From Bimuria novae-zelandiae CBS 107.79 (Eukaryota; Ascomycota; Dothideomycetes; Pleosporales; Didymosphaeriaceae): DNA of 64,000 bases. Below, one piece after another: positions 43,211 to 54,933 of the stretch. The position numbers and the translations under genes were made by a program. The stretch is from contig ML976669.1 of NCBI GenBank assembly GCA_010015655.1, forward strand, positions 318,819 to 382,818. Reading direction: 5' to 3'. The number at the start of each line of letters is the position of its first letter. Position 1 is the first letter of the stretch. The notes under the pieces are model-generated. The model did not search any database and had not been told where the DNA came from. It saw nothing but the letters and a program-made list of their open reading frames with translations.

Positions 43211-45246
43211 ATGGCATCCAAACCGGACGAGAGCTCTGCGCAAGCCCCGATGCATAGTCCTGGAAACGCTCACGACGAGATGGCAGCTAATAGGCATGCG
43301 GTAGAGCAGCCCAGCACTCCTGCTATTCAAGAGGAACTTCCATCCCACGACGAATCAAGCGACCGCATGTCTTCCACTCCGGTCCGCTCATCTGAGCAGC
43401 GTCCACCTAGCATCCAGATCACCAGCTCGCCTCCGGTCCACGAGTCGTATGAGCTGCGGTACTCCCCGCCGAATGTGTCGGCTGTCTCCAGCTTGCTGAC
43501 CTCGCCGGCCACGCCGTCGTTCATTAGGCCGCGTCACCCACGGTCATCGTCACCTGATGCTGATCTCAGCAGCAGCCCGATCCAAGAAGACAGGATGCAG
43601 AAGCCGGTCACCGAGGAAGATGACATCGACTGCTCAGATTCGGAAGTTTTCCAGCGTGGGTACAGCGTTAACGGTGAAGATAATGGAGACGAGGCCGGCG
43701 AAGGCGATTTCGAGGAAGGGAATGCTTTGACGTACTATGGTGCCCCGCAACCTGTATGGGACGTCAACGACCCTAATATTGACCCTGAATCGCGAGAGTA
43801 CGTCCTGTCGGCACGTGCCTATACGCTTCGGCTGGCGGCCAAAGAAGAGGCTGAGAAGGACGATGCTGAGGACGTGATGAATCCACCAATCGAAGGTGGC
43901 GAAGGCTTTGTGGTTCCGCGTGTGGAAGGATTTACTTCTGTGGGTGAGGAAGAGTTAGGTCGCATATTGAGCAATGGAACAGGACCTGTAAGTACAGCCC
44001 GAGAACGGAAGCCTCGGTGTCAACGACTCTCGTATCTACCTTGCCTGGAGTAACACGCAAAATCACAAAGCAGAAGTTCTATGGACGTGCAGCTGACAAC
44101 GTAAACAGGATGGCGCACATGATTTCTCGCAAGACGACGGTACTGCGTCGCCTTGGTCGTCCACTCACTCACTCGTCCGACGCGCATCGTCTCCCAGCGG
44201 CCGGCCCATGTCCTCATTCGGTAGTCTCAACGTAATGCGTGCGGGCAGCCGAGCCCACGTCAAGTTTGCGGCAGATGCCGCTGCGAGCGACACGCCCTTC
44301 GCCAAGACCATGAAGTACTTCAAGAAGTTCACAGATAAAGAGAACACACCCTCCAAGTCCCGCCGTAACGCCTCTTTGCCGGACGAGATTGCCGAGCTAG
44401 CGAAGGCTGCGCAGCAGGAAGGGATTGAAGACGACAAGGAGATGTGGGACAAGTATATGGAGATCGATTTTGCGCCTGACGATCCGGTCATGGGGGACGA
44501 AATAGCTGGGGACCTCATCATGATGGGAACGCCAACCAGGCAGGGTGGTCGTATTGCAAATGGCCACTGCAGCTCAACGCCATTGCTCCATCCGAAGCAC
44601 CAAGTAGCTTCACGAGGACTCGAGAAAGAAGGCACCGTGTACGAAGTCAGCATTCCAGGCCATTATGATGACGCCTTCCAGCTGCGCTTCCGCTCCAAGT
44701 CTTCCTTCGAGCATGTCGCATCCTTCATCCGCCAGCGTGGTGAAGATCTGGAGGCTAGTCCAGCAGATATCGACTATGTGGTTGAGGTGAGTTCACCCAG
44801 CATCAAGGTGAAAGTTTGCAAGATTTGTCCTATTCCTGCAAGTCTCACGTAGAGGCCTATCTGACGAGACTTTGCAGGAATTCCTCAAAAGCCCTTCGAA
44901 CTTCATTGTAACAGATGAAAGCCCAGACGCCATGGGTTCGGAGCTTGGTTCTCAAGACGGCAAGTCCGTTGCCGATTCGCGCGGGCGAAACTCTATCGAG
45001 GCAGCCGAACTCAAGGGCACGCCATCCGCCAAAGGGGACTCCGAATATCAGGACCATGAATACGGTGATGCGGGGGACAAGCAGCTCATTCTCTACCAAG
45101 AAGATCCCGTCTTTGTCAAAGTCATCGGCATGCTTCCTCAGGCCATGTTCTGGACTGTCGCGCAGCCCATTGCACGCTACACCAACAAGGCTTTCGACAA
45201 GACCTTGGGGATGCTGACCGGTCTGTCTCTGAACCCAGATGAGTAG
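43211..45246 (+). CDS. Hypothetical protein, 607 aa, acidic and largely disordered
   Basis: Exons 43211-43987, 44109-44786 and 44878-45246; donors GTAAGT and GTGAGT. The first third is Ser/Pro/Glu-rich with many potential phosphorylation sites (SP, SSP). The middle has a basic 'KTMKYFKKFTDKEN' stretch and acidic helices. A more ordered part (about residues 400-490) looks like a small folded domain. The C-terminus has a moderately hydrophobic amphipathic segment ('VIGMLPQAMFWTVAQPIARY') that could associate with membrane. I do not recognise the family. There is no cluster motif upstream, so it probably lies outside the catabolic cluster. Confidence 0.72.
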
Positions 45247-45699
45247 GATTCGTGTGCGTAGCGCAATACGTGTGATTGTATATCGGTATCGGTTTTTTGG
45301 ACGCGGTTGATGGGTACGCTTGAGACTTCATCTGCGGATTATGTACGATATCAAATCGAGTTAGCAAGCGTTCGTGGACTAGCATGAATTTGAATGGTAC
45401 TTTGCTGGTGCCTATTAAAGCCCTGTTATATCGCGTGCAGGAAAGCTTTTAATAAAGTCCACCTATGTGAGTCAGGTCAGCCGGTTGCCTCGTGACTTTT
45501 AGTTGCTCTTCGGGAAAGGATTTATTCACGCGCAAATTACACCAATAATTGTGGATACTGAGCGTGTTGCGCGACCGTGCCTAAATCAGTCACTCAAATG
45601 CCGCCTCCAAGGCACCGAGATTGACGTCCCGTGGTACATTGTCCAGATCAATATCAAGATCAACACCTCGTTTTCCAACCCCCGCCTTCTTTGTCAACC
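45247..45699. other. Transition from gene DNA to the transposon block
   Basis: About 450 bp. 45503-45699 has balanced composition and an open frame that I do not recognise; it reads into the AT-rich repeat and may be a fragment of a once-larger gene or unique flank. Composition drops sharply in GC at about 45700. Confidence 0.35.
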
Positions 45700-47126
45700 C
45701 GGAATCAAGTATAAGGTAAAGATAACCCTTAAGATCTATAAATATTAGGAACTAATTACCCTTAATATTCTTAAGGAAGCTAACTATAATGTAATATTAA
45801 AACTACTCTAGTTTAGGAAGCATAACTCTATAATTAATTAGGAATAAAGAACGCTATCCTTTAAGCGCTATAACTATATATTATAAGCAAAGCCTACGCA
45901 TTAATAGAATATAATAGTAAATAAAAGAGCTATTAATACTATAGTCTCGCAATAGACAGTTAAAAAACGGAAGATACCCTTAGTAGACGCTAGCAGGAAC
46001 TACTAGATTACAGAGCGTAAGAAGATAGATAATAGCACAAACTATAAAATTCTAGAATACTACCGAGCGTGGAATTATATGTTTACTAAAAGAGAAGGAA
46101 AAGCAAACCTTCTAAAATATTAACCCTAGGATCTTGCAATAGACCTAGTAGAAGAAAAAACACCACCCTTTAGACTACTATATAGTAAAACTAGAAAGAA
46201 ACTCTAGTAATAGAAAGAATTTATTAAGACAAATCTTGCAAAAGGATATATATAACTATTAAAGTTACTAGTAGCTAGCCTATTTATATTTGTTATAAAA
46301 AAAATGGCACACTATAACTATGCGTTAACTATTAGAAAATTAATAACATAATAATTAAGAATTAATACCTACTACTAAACATCTTAGAACTAAGAAATCA
46401 ACTTTTAAGAGCTAGAAATTTACGCTACTAGATCTATAAGATAGATACTATCTTATATAAATTAAAGAAGGTGACGAGTGGAAGATAGCGTTTAAATTAC
46501 GCTATAAATTATTTAAGTATCTAGTTATGCTTTTTAAACTTACTAATACACTAGTAAACTTCTAAGCACTTGTTAACTTTTTACTTCGTAACTATCTAGA
46601 CATATTTATTATCGCGTATATAGACGATATACTTGTTTATTCTAAGAACGAATTAGATTATGTTCCGCACGTATAAATAGTGTTAACGGATAAGGCACAC
46701 CTTAGGATTAAACTAAAGAAATGCAAGTAGTATGTAATACGACTTAAATTCCTAGGACACGTTATTAGCATGGAAGGAATTAAAGTTATATTTAATAAAA
46801 TTAAATATATTAAGAACTAGCTAATACTAAAGATAGCTAAGAATATATAAGAATTCTAAGGATTCTGTAGATTTAATTAATAATTTATTAAGGATTATAT
46901 AAAGATTATAGTACCTCTTATAAACCTTACAGGAAAGGACATACTATTTTTATAGACTATAAAGTATAGAATGTCTTTTTAACTCTTAAAGATTGCATGT
47001 ATTATACCACTAGTACTTATCCACTTTAGGGATGGAAAACTACTATAAATTAAAACGGACGTAAGCGACCTTGCGATAGGCGCATATGCGAAATAAGAAA
47101 AAGATAGTAAATAGCACCCTATTACA
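45700..47126 (+). mobile_element. Ty3/gypsy relic (pol fragment: protease-RT-RNase H), truncated
   Basis: Collinear with positions about 55880-57310 of the large gypsy element, so it belongs to the same or a sister family, but it is diverged. The RT catalytic motif YIDD is still readable at 46617-46628 ('AYIDDILVYSKNE'), while most other positions have RIP-type stops. It ends abruptly at 47126, where a TG-starting repeat begins, and has no recognisable left LTR in the window. Confidence 0.75.
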
Positions 47127-48103
47127 TGTAATGGGCTACGCCCAGTTATTGCCTCGGATCCTTAACCCTCGATTATGCAAACCCTAGATATATAAATTTA
47201 ATGCCTAAAGCTTAACTTTAGACTTTTTATTAAATTTATAAGTATTTTCTAGCACCTTTAGCTCCTTAAGCACCCTATCCCTTATATTAAATTTAATTAC
47301 TTTTACGTATCGTAGGATAAGTAGATTTTAAATATAATTATAAACTAAAGCTATAAAGTAGCATACGAAGTTAAAGAACTTACGTAAATAAATATTATAA
47401 AAGTAACGCCTAGACCTATAAGGAGATAGAACCCTCCCTAGTAAGTAATTAAAAAGAAGTCTTAATAGACACTTAACGCTAGCAAGACTATCTTTACTAA
47501 ATAAAAAAGTTATAAAAATAAGAATAGGACCTTTTGCTAAAAGTCCGCATCTTAACGTAAATAATTATACGTAGTAAGCTATTAGCTTATAAAAAAGTAA
47601 TAGCTAAGGAAATAAAAGGATAGCCTTTTTATTTATAACTAAACTCTAGGCATCGAGAGTTAATAAGAATAAAATATAATAATTCTTAAGTAAGGTTAAA
47701 GTATTTATTAACCTCTAAGACACCTTTTAGACTCTACTATAAGAAGTAAAAAGACTAACTAAAGAAATAGTAGGGGAGCGCTAAAAATCCCTAATAACAT
47801 AATAATACTTTTAAAAAATAAAAGGTACGAATTAGCTATTAAAAGCAGGCTAATAAATAGAGCTGCTAAAGAGATTAATAGTAGAGTTTATTTTAAACTA
47901 AGGAAGAAGCCACCGTCCTAAAATTTTTAATTTAGCCTACTTTAATAGTAAATAATAGGATTACTACTACTTTAAGATAGTAATATAATATAAGCTCCTA
48001 GAGGATAAGGACTACCTTAGAAATATACCTAAATATATTATTAGTTAATTAATAGGACGTGTAGCGATAGTAGGAATTACGTATTTAAACTACTATTTAA
48101 AAT
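47127..48103 (+). mobile_element. Second Ty3/gypsy element, 5' part
   Basis: Starts TGTAATGGGCTACGCCCAG, which has the look of an LTR start (TG) and less RIP damage in its first 60 bp. It continues as AT-rich, stop-filled DNA up to the insertion point of the large gypsy element. Its continuation lies beyond 61994. LTR and coding limits cannot be set from one copy. Confidence 0.55.
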
Positions 48104-48536
48104 TGTTAGGATCCGTTGAGACCTAACATGACGCGAGGCGGGGCATGGGCACTTATCCGTGCGACCAGCCAAGATTCCTGACTTAGCCACGGATTACGTG
48201 ACCAAGTCACGCGTCCCAGAAATATCGGGCGTCCCAAAAGTATCTTGGCATATGGGACTTTAGGATTCTTAGGACACCTAGGATTCATGGGACGGGTCAC
48301 GTATATAAGGACACGAGGATAGTCTTCTATTATTATATTTAACTTATTTATTAATCTATTGTTTAGATCTAAATAAGTAACCTTGTTAATTTAATTATAC
48401 TATATATACCTTTAATACTAACGCCCTAGTAATAAGCGCAAGCTATTACTATAGCCCTCTTTTATCCTACCTATACTCTTACCTAAGAACTAACTTTAGC
48501 CCCTTAGAGATTAGCTACCTCTTTAGGATCTTAATA
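48104..48536 (+). repeat. 5' LTR of the large gypsy element
   Basis: 433 bp, starting TGTTAGGATCC and ending in TTAATA, a C-to-T decayed form of the TTAACA seen in the partner LTR. The inverted ends TGTTARGATC / GATCTTAACA are clear when both copies are compared. Confidence 0.9.
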
Positions 48537-48639
48537 TTTTAAATACCCTTAATATAAGTACTACTAGGACCCCTACCTCTTCTATAGCTTCGGATAACTA
48601 TGTTACCTTTATAGGGGATGGCAAGAACAAGGCACATAA

Positions 48640-49714
48640 ACCTAACTTATATAATAATAATTATACCCTCTTTGACACCTAGCTCTTATAGCTAGACCTC
48701 TACTTCTTTAATTAGAACTAAGACCTAGAAGATAAAAAGAAGGTTATCTTTATTATAACCTATATACAAGGAAGTGCTAAAGAATAGATCTATCCTTACC
48801 TAGTTAAGTATTTAGACATAGATTACGATAACGAAAATAAGGAATATATTAATAAACACGCTAATATAATTAATATTATTAAAAACTATAATAACTTTAA
48901 AATATACTTTTAATAAATATTTAAGATTACTAATAAAATAGCTATTACTAGACGGACGATATAAATAGTTCGCTAATATTAATTTATAGCTAAATATATA
49001 GCTAAGTTCCACAAGTACGTAGTATAACTCGACTAGGAGGATAATCTCTTAAAATAATATATAAATAAGGCCTTAAACGTAACGTGCGCAAGGAACTCCT
49101 ATATAATAGTATAAAAATAAAGACTTTAAAAGAACTATATAAAGAGACTATTTATATTAATAGGGAGTAGTTTGCCTTGCAAGAAGAGTTCCGTAGGAAC
49201 TTAAAGAACACTAGTTTTAAATAATAAGCACCTATAGTCTATAAGGCGCTACTAAAAGTACCTTAACGCTAGTAACGTAACTACTATAGACCCTAACCTA
49301 TAAAAGATATCTAGTTTAATAACCTAGAAAAGGGAACAGGAAAGGCTATAAGCTTCTAAAAGCCTAACTAACATGTCTTAGATAGAACCTAACAACAGGG
49401 GACTAAGACGCGTAAATATTTTACATGTAGTAAACTAGGCTACATAGCCAGGAACTGCAGATCTAAGAACAAGATCACTAGGTAGTTAAACGTACTAACT
49501 ATTAATAAAAAGAAAACTACTAACAAAGAATAGCAAGTAGTAAACGCTATTAAATAAGTTAATATCTATAATAAAGAATTAGAGTAATTAGAGACTGCTA
49601 ATTTATAACTTTATACGAATGCATATAAAGGTTTAGAAAGAAAAAAAGGAGAAGGGACTAATGCCTTAATCTTTTATACCTTACCTTAGCTAGAGTAAAC
49701 TAGTTACTAGCAAG
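48640..49714 (+). pseudogene. gag relic of the large gypsy element
   Basis: Broken frame with capsid-like Trp/Leu-rich segments and, near 49416-49460, a degenerate zinc knuckle reading 'TCSKLGYIARNC', where the first Cys and the His codon appear changed (TGT to TAT, CAC to TAC), as RIP would do. Continues after the copia insertion. Confidence 0.7.
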
Positions 49715-49719
49715 ATAAC

Positions 49720-49895
49720 TATTAAATGTCACGTCTTAATAGATGTCCTGATGATTCGGGGGGTTAAATTAATGTATTAGGTTGTTCTGCCTGTCTACGG
49801 GGTTCCCTCGGCAGGTTCTGTGTGTTCTCGGTTAATCCCCAGCCTTTTTCGGGCTACCCCTAATCCTCTAAACTTAATATGCTTTTTATCTGACA
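49720..49895 (-). repeat. 3' LTR of the copia element
   Basis: 176 bp, almost identical to the copy at 54753-54928. The differences seen are transitions of the CpA/TpG to TpA kind. Confidence 0.88.
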
Positions 49896-49899
49896 CACC

Positions 49900-52800
49900 C
49901 CCTTAGCTTGGAGCCGTTCGAGCCATGGCTAAGGTTATCAGACAAGGGTAAGGTTATTAAGCTGGTCTTAAATCTCCTCTAAAGGTGCTTTATTAGCTAC
50001 CTTTCGATCCCTTACCTCCACCAGTCCTAGTTACTTTAGGAAGTTCTGCTACTAATTTACTAGGAGTGCTTTAGTTAAGCCGTTTGCAATTATCTCTATA
50101 GATTTAGTGTATTCTACCTTTATCCTTCCCCTAGTTACTTCCTATCAGAGCTAGTAATTATGTATATCGACGTATCGAAGCTTCGTATGCAGCTTCGAGA
50201 TCTCCTGCGTTACTAGCCAAATAGTTTGCTAGTTGTCACATTAGATTATAATAGTAGGGCTAGGTAGCTTAACTTTCAGTTCCTCTATTAATCTTAATAT
50301 AAAAATAGCTTCCTTTGCGACTTGCGCCAGAGCAAGGAGCTTAGCTTCTATAGTTAACGTAGTAATAGTATCTTATTTACTTGCACGCTATATAATAAGG
50401 CTATTAAATAGCTTAAAAGCATAGCCTTGCGAGCTCTTACGGTCTAGAGTGTTATCTATAAATAAGGCATTACTTGCTACCTGCAAGGATTTACCTCCTC
50501 TAAGTTAAAGTGTTTTCCACTTTGTTTCGTTAAGGTATAGCAGGGCTCGGTCAGCCGCATAATAATATTCTAGACTAGGATTTAATAAGAATCTTACTAG
50601 CCTTAAAGTTATAAATATAATATCTGGTCGGGTACTAACAGCTGCATATAGGAGTGATCCAATCTTACGTTAGTATTTATTAATCTCTATAAGCGAAGCC
50701 AGCCCTTCTCTCGGCTTAAGCTCCCCTATGCCTATTAGGGTGTCATGTCGGATTGTTTAGTCATCAACCAGTTGGCTAATTTTGTCACAGTATGCGGCCT
50801 AAGAGAGTTAAATAAGTCGGTTCTACTAATCTCTAATTACTTTAATTCTTAGGAACTATAGTAGGTCTTCTTTGCCTGTTATTAAGTATTTCTTCCTAAG
50901 TTATTCTATAACTTGCTAAGCTTAGCCAGCTTTATCTTAGTGGTGCGTAATGATAATGTCGTCTACGTAGCAGAAGATAATAATACCATTCTTAATTATG
51001 CAGCATAGCTTATAGGGCACGGTCTAGAAACCGAACTTAATAAGCGTAGCTATAAACTCTTTCTGCTAAAAAAGTAGTAAGATTTATAGTCCGTAGAGTG
51101 CCTTCTAGACTTTAAAGACAGTACTAGGTTTTTAATATCTAGGCGGCATGCGCATATAGACTTCTCGATCTAGTAATGCGTGTATAAACGCGTTAGTAAC
51201 GTTATATTATATAAGTTCGAGGTCATATTTGGCAGCAATTACTATAAGTAAGCGGAAGGATCTTCTGGCTAATGTTGCTATGTAGGTGTCCTAGGAGGTT
51301 ATATTGCGTTATTAGTCTCCTCTAACTACTAGTCGCGCTTTGCACTTAATAAACTAGTAATGTTTATTAAACTTGTACACATACACCTATATATAGTCTA
51401 GGATTTATTGGCCTATTGCCTTTACTGTCTTGTACGGTACTTCTATCCAGGATTAGATAATTCTATAACTGTCTAGATGCGATTACTGTGCTTCCCGGAA
51501 TAATTCTCCTATTAGATATTGGTTAAGATCCGTTTTATAAGTAGGTGGCAGAGGTAACTATAATTAGTAAATCTTAACGCCCTTCGCTAGTAGTCTTTTT
51601 ATCTAGGCTTTATTAATCGTGTTCCTGTTGTGTTTTCTGACCCTTCCTACTTTCGTTCCTGCCATGAAAGCTGCTGCCTAGGGGACTGTCTTAGATAAAG
51701 TAATCTCGGGTAGGTTTATATTTTCCCTTGTTATTAGCTATGCTAGCAGAACTGTAGGTAGTAAAGTTAAAGGTAGTATTAGGTAGTAATCTCTAATCTT
51801 CCTTCCTTAATAGTAGCCCGGTGGGTCTACTTCGTCCTCTATAGGTAATTTGTTTTCTGCGACATCGTCTTCGTAGAATAATTCGGTTTCTAGTTAGTGC
51901 ACTAGTAGTAGTAGCTTAATTATCTTAATATATGTAGCTATCTCGGCCAGCGTATTATGCATAACGTTGTCCATTAGATCCTCTATCTTTCTATTAAAGA
52001 TTATATTTTTATTAAATACGACGTCTTGCGTGCTAATAACCTTAGCTAGCGTTAGTATCTATATTTAGTAAATATTTAATAACCGGTATCCGATAAGGTA
52101 TCCAATCCATACTTTAGGGTCGAGTCGTTATAGTCTCAATTTTCCACAGTAAGTATCGTTTGTTATAGCGAATGCTTTGCATCCGTACGCCTTTAGGTAG
52201 GCTAAGTTTAGTTTCTTAATAGACGTAACAATCCTATTAGCTAGTAATACTCGTGTGAAGAATATCTTATATAGTGTTTTCTAGTTATTCGTGTAGTTTG
52301 GCGTTCAATTGTATAGATACACTCTAGCTCTTGTAATTTCAGGCTAGAGTTCCCATAGAAGGTTTGCGTCCAGACGCATTACGCGAGATTTTTCTTTATT
52401 CACGCCCCCTAAGTATTTAGCACCACCGTTTTAAGCTTGCGTGTCTAGTGCTGAAGGCTTAATAATTATACCTAGGCTTTTTAGCCACCGCTTAACTTCG
52501 GGTTTGACTGTGGTGATCTTATTGTCCATTTTAATAACTTTTAGAGTGATGTCATATTAGTTCTTAAGAAATCTAAAGAAGATTATTAATATCTTAATAA
52601 TTAACCTTGCCATTCAGTTATCCGTGAAGTAGAAGTCCTATTAGAGACCAGAATATCTATCCGTAACAAGCATCTGGCTCTTCTCTTTATTAAACAATAG
52701 TAATTTATAGGTGTAAAAATTAATAAAAAGCCTTTTTACAGGTCCTTGCTTATTAATCCTAGGTGCGTGGCTTATCTACCTTCGCATCTTTACTCTTCTA

Positions 52801-54720
52801 CATAAGTTACACTCTACTATTATAATTCCCTTAACGCGCACCCCCTTAGCTCGCTACACTAGGTGCTTAATTACAGCAGGTCCTAGATAACTAAGCCTTT
52901 TATGCCATAGGAGGGCTAATACTCTTTAAGGTCATTATTACGTTTAAGAATTATGGGAATACGTATAGTGCGCTGTATAGTATACGGGTTAGTATTCTAA
53001 TACCTATTATCTATAAATTTTAGTAAGCTCTTTAATAGTTGTTCTATTTAGTCGCTTTAGAGTAGTAGGCTCCAATTAGGTATCTTACTAGAATCCCTTC
53101 TGCCTTAGCACTCGAAAGGAGACTAGGTTACATAGCATGTCTAGACATATTACTACGTTATGTAGTACTAGTCTTTTAGCTCCCTATTTGTGTTTTAGGT
53201 TTAAGATAATAGTTCTATATCTCTTTACCCAGATTTGAGTGTTGCCTGCCTATATAAAGTCGCCTTGTGTAGGTGGCTAATAGTTCTAAATTCGATCGGG
53301 GTCGTTCGTGATGTGGCACGTCGAGCCCGAGTTAAGGATAAAAGAACGCTAAAGAGGATAGTTAAATTAGTCTATAGTAAAGGTCGCAGAATAGGCGGCT
53401 TGCACCTTTAAAATCTATCTTCTATTTAGTTACTAATTAGTAATCTCTAGAGTTAGGGTATGAGAATTCTTAAAGGATAGAGTCTTAGTTCTAGGTCTAC
53501 TTTAAGCTCTTAGTAGACTTTAAAAATCGGCATTGTGCTCTTGTTTCAAAGCAACATATTTAGCTATTCTTAGGTTTGGCTCCTACTATTCTAGTGCTTT
53601 GTCCAGGTAGAGATAGAAGCATTCCCTAATAAGGTGTCTTATATCGCAGGCTAGGCACTTAGCGGTTTTATTAGTGCTTACTCTAGCAGGTTTACCACGA
53701 TTAGCGTCTACTTTAGCGGAGTTACTACTACCTTATTAAGGGTTTAAAGAGCTTAAAGGTGCACGATCATCATCCTTTATAGCTATACGTTAATGTCAAG
53801 GTCTACCCTGTTTTATACCCCGAGAGTTTCCCGTTTCTGCATGTTAGGGATCCCCTTACATGCTCTGGGCAGCTTGGCTACTTTTAGCAAGATAAGATAA
53901 GTCTTTCGTTATAAACGCTGCCTTTTAGCTTCTATTTCGCGTTATTAGATGATTTAGCATTATATATTCTTAGAAACGTCCTATCATGTCCTTTTGGTCC
54001 ATGCCGGGTAGGTCCTTTCCATTTAATTAGAAGGTTGTAGCCCATACTAGAGCTATCTTATTTACTACTAATATAAAGTCTACAGCCACAGGATTAAATT
54101 ATGTGGTATTAGACACGTTTAGTGTCTTAGCCTCTGTTACGGCATAATTATATTTAGTAAGCTATATGTCCTAGTTATTTACTATGCGTAGAGGCTTTAA
54201 CAAGCTATAGTATCGCTGTCGCGCTTGCTCTTGTTCGAACTTAAAGGTAACTCTTACTTTTGCTTTTAGCTTTATAATCTATTCTTTAATAGTAGTATCT
54301 AGGAGACAGCAAGTGCGTTGTAGATGCGGTGCTACTAATAACTAGATAAACACTACAATCTGCTACAAACTTGCGACTTTAGTCTTATACTTTATATACT
54401 GCATCTTATATTTCTCTATCCAGAGTTTATAGAGGTCCAAATCCTCTTTATAGCTCTTTAGTCCAGCGAACGAAAGTTTGGATAGTCTTAATAGTAAGAC
54501 GCCGTCTAGAAGGGTTGTGGCTAGCGTATAGTCTGCCGTCTTAGGTAGCTCGGGCTCAAATGGCTCCGTAAGTAGGGTAATTGCTAAATTGGGGTCAACT
54601 TGCGCCTATATATTGTATGCGACGCAGCGGGCTTGTAGTTAGTTAAGCTAGCTATAGTATTTAGTGTTATCGCAAAGAATAATCGTTCCGTTAGTTTAAT
54701 TTAGATTTTAGGTTGCCATT
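49900..54720 (-). pseudogene. copia gag-pol relic
   Basis: Minus-strand order is gag start near 54715, then integrase, then reverse transcriptase ('FCYVDDIIIT' at about 50943-50970), then the RNase H part down to about 50100. Multiple in-frame stops, mostly TAG/TAA in place of Trp/Gln codons, inactivate it. Limits are approximate. Confidence 0.75.
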
Positions 54721-54752
54721 TTCGCTCTTGTTAAGGTAGTGAGACTCTTAAT

Positions 54753-54928
54753 TATTAGATATCACGTCTTAATAGATGTCCTGATAATTCGGGGGGTTAA
54801 ATTAATATATTAGGTTGTTCTGCCTGTCTACGGGGTTCCCTCGGCAGGTTCTGTGTGTTCTCAGTTAATCCCTGGCCTTTTTCGGGCTACCCCTGATCCT
54901 CCGAACTTGATATGCTTTTTATCTGACA
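54753..54928 (-). repeat. 5' LTR of the copia element
   Basis: 176 bp, same length as its partner. The left boundary TATTAGATATCACG corresponds to TATTAAATGTCACG in the other copy. Confidence 0.88.
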
Positions 54929-54933
54929 ATAAC

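Larger units (their letters stand above)
49720..54928 (-). mobile_element. Ty1/copia retrotransposon nested in the gypsy element
   Basis: 5209 bp bounded by two 176-bp LTRs (49720-49895 and 54753-54928) and flanked by a perfect 5-bp duplication ATAAC (49715-49719, 54929-54933). On the minus strand the LTR begins TGTCAGATAAAA and its last CA has decayed to TA. A polypurine tract AAGGGGGTG lies at the 3' LTR. The RT motif YVDD is on the minus strand at 50958-50969. Composition is less AT-rich than the host gypsy, so it is younger. Confidence 0.9.

Noticed and set aside
49722..49726. Copia insertion without target duplication (LTR taken to start at TGTCAC, 49727)
   Set aside because: Comparing both LTRs shows homology extends 7 bp further left (TATTARATRTCACG). 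With that boundary a perfect ATAAC duplication appears, so the first boundary was wrong.
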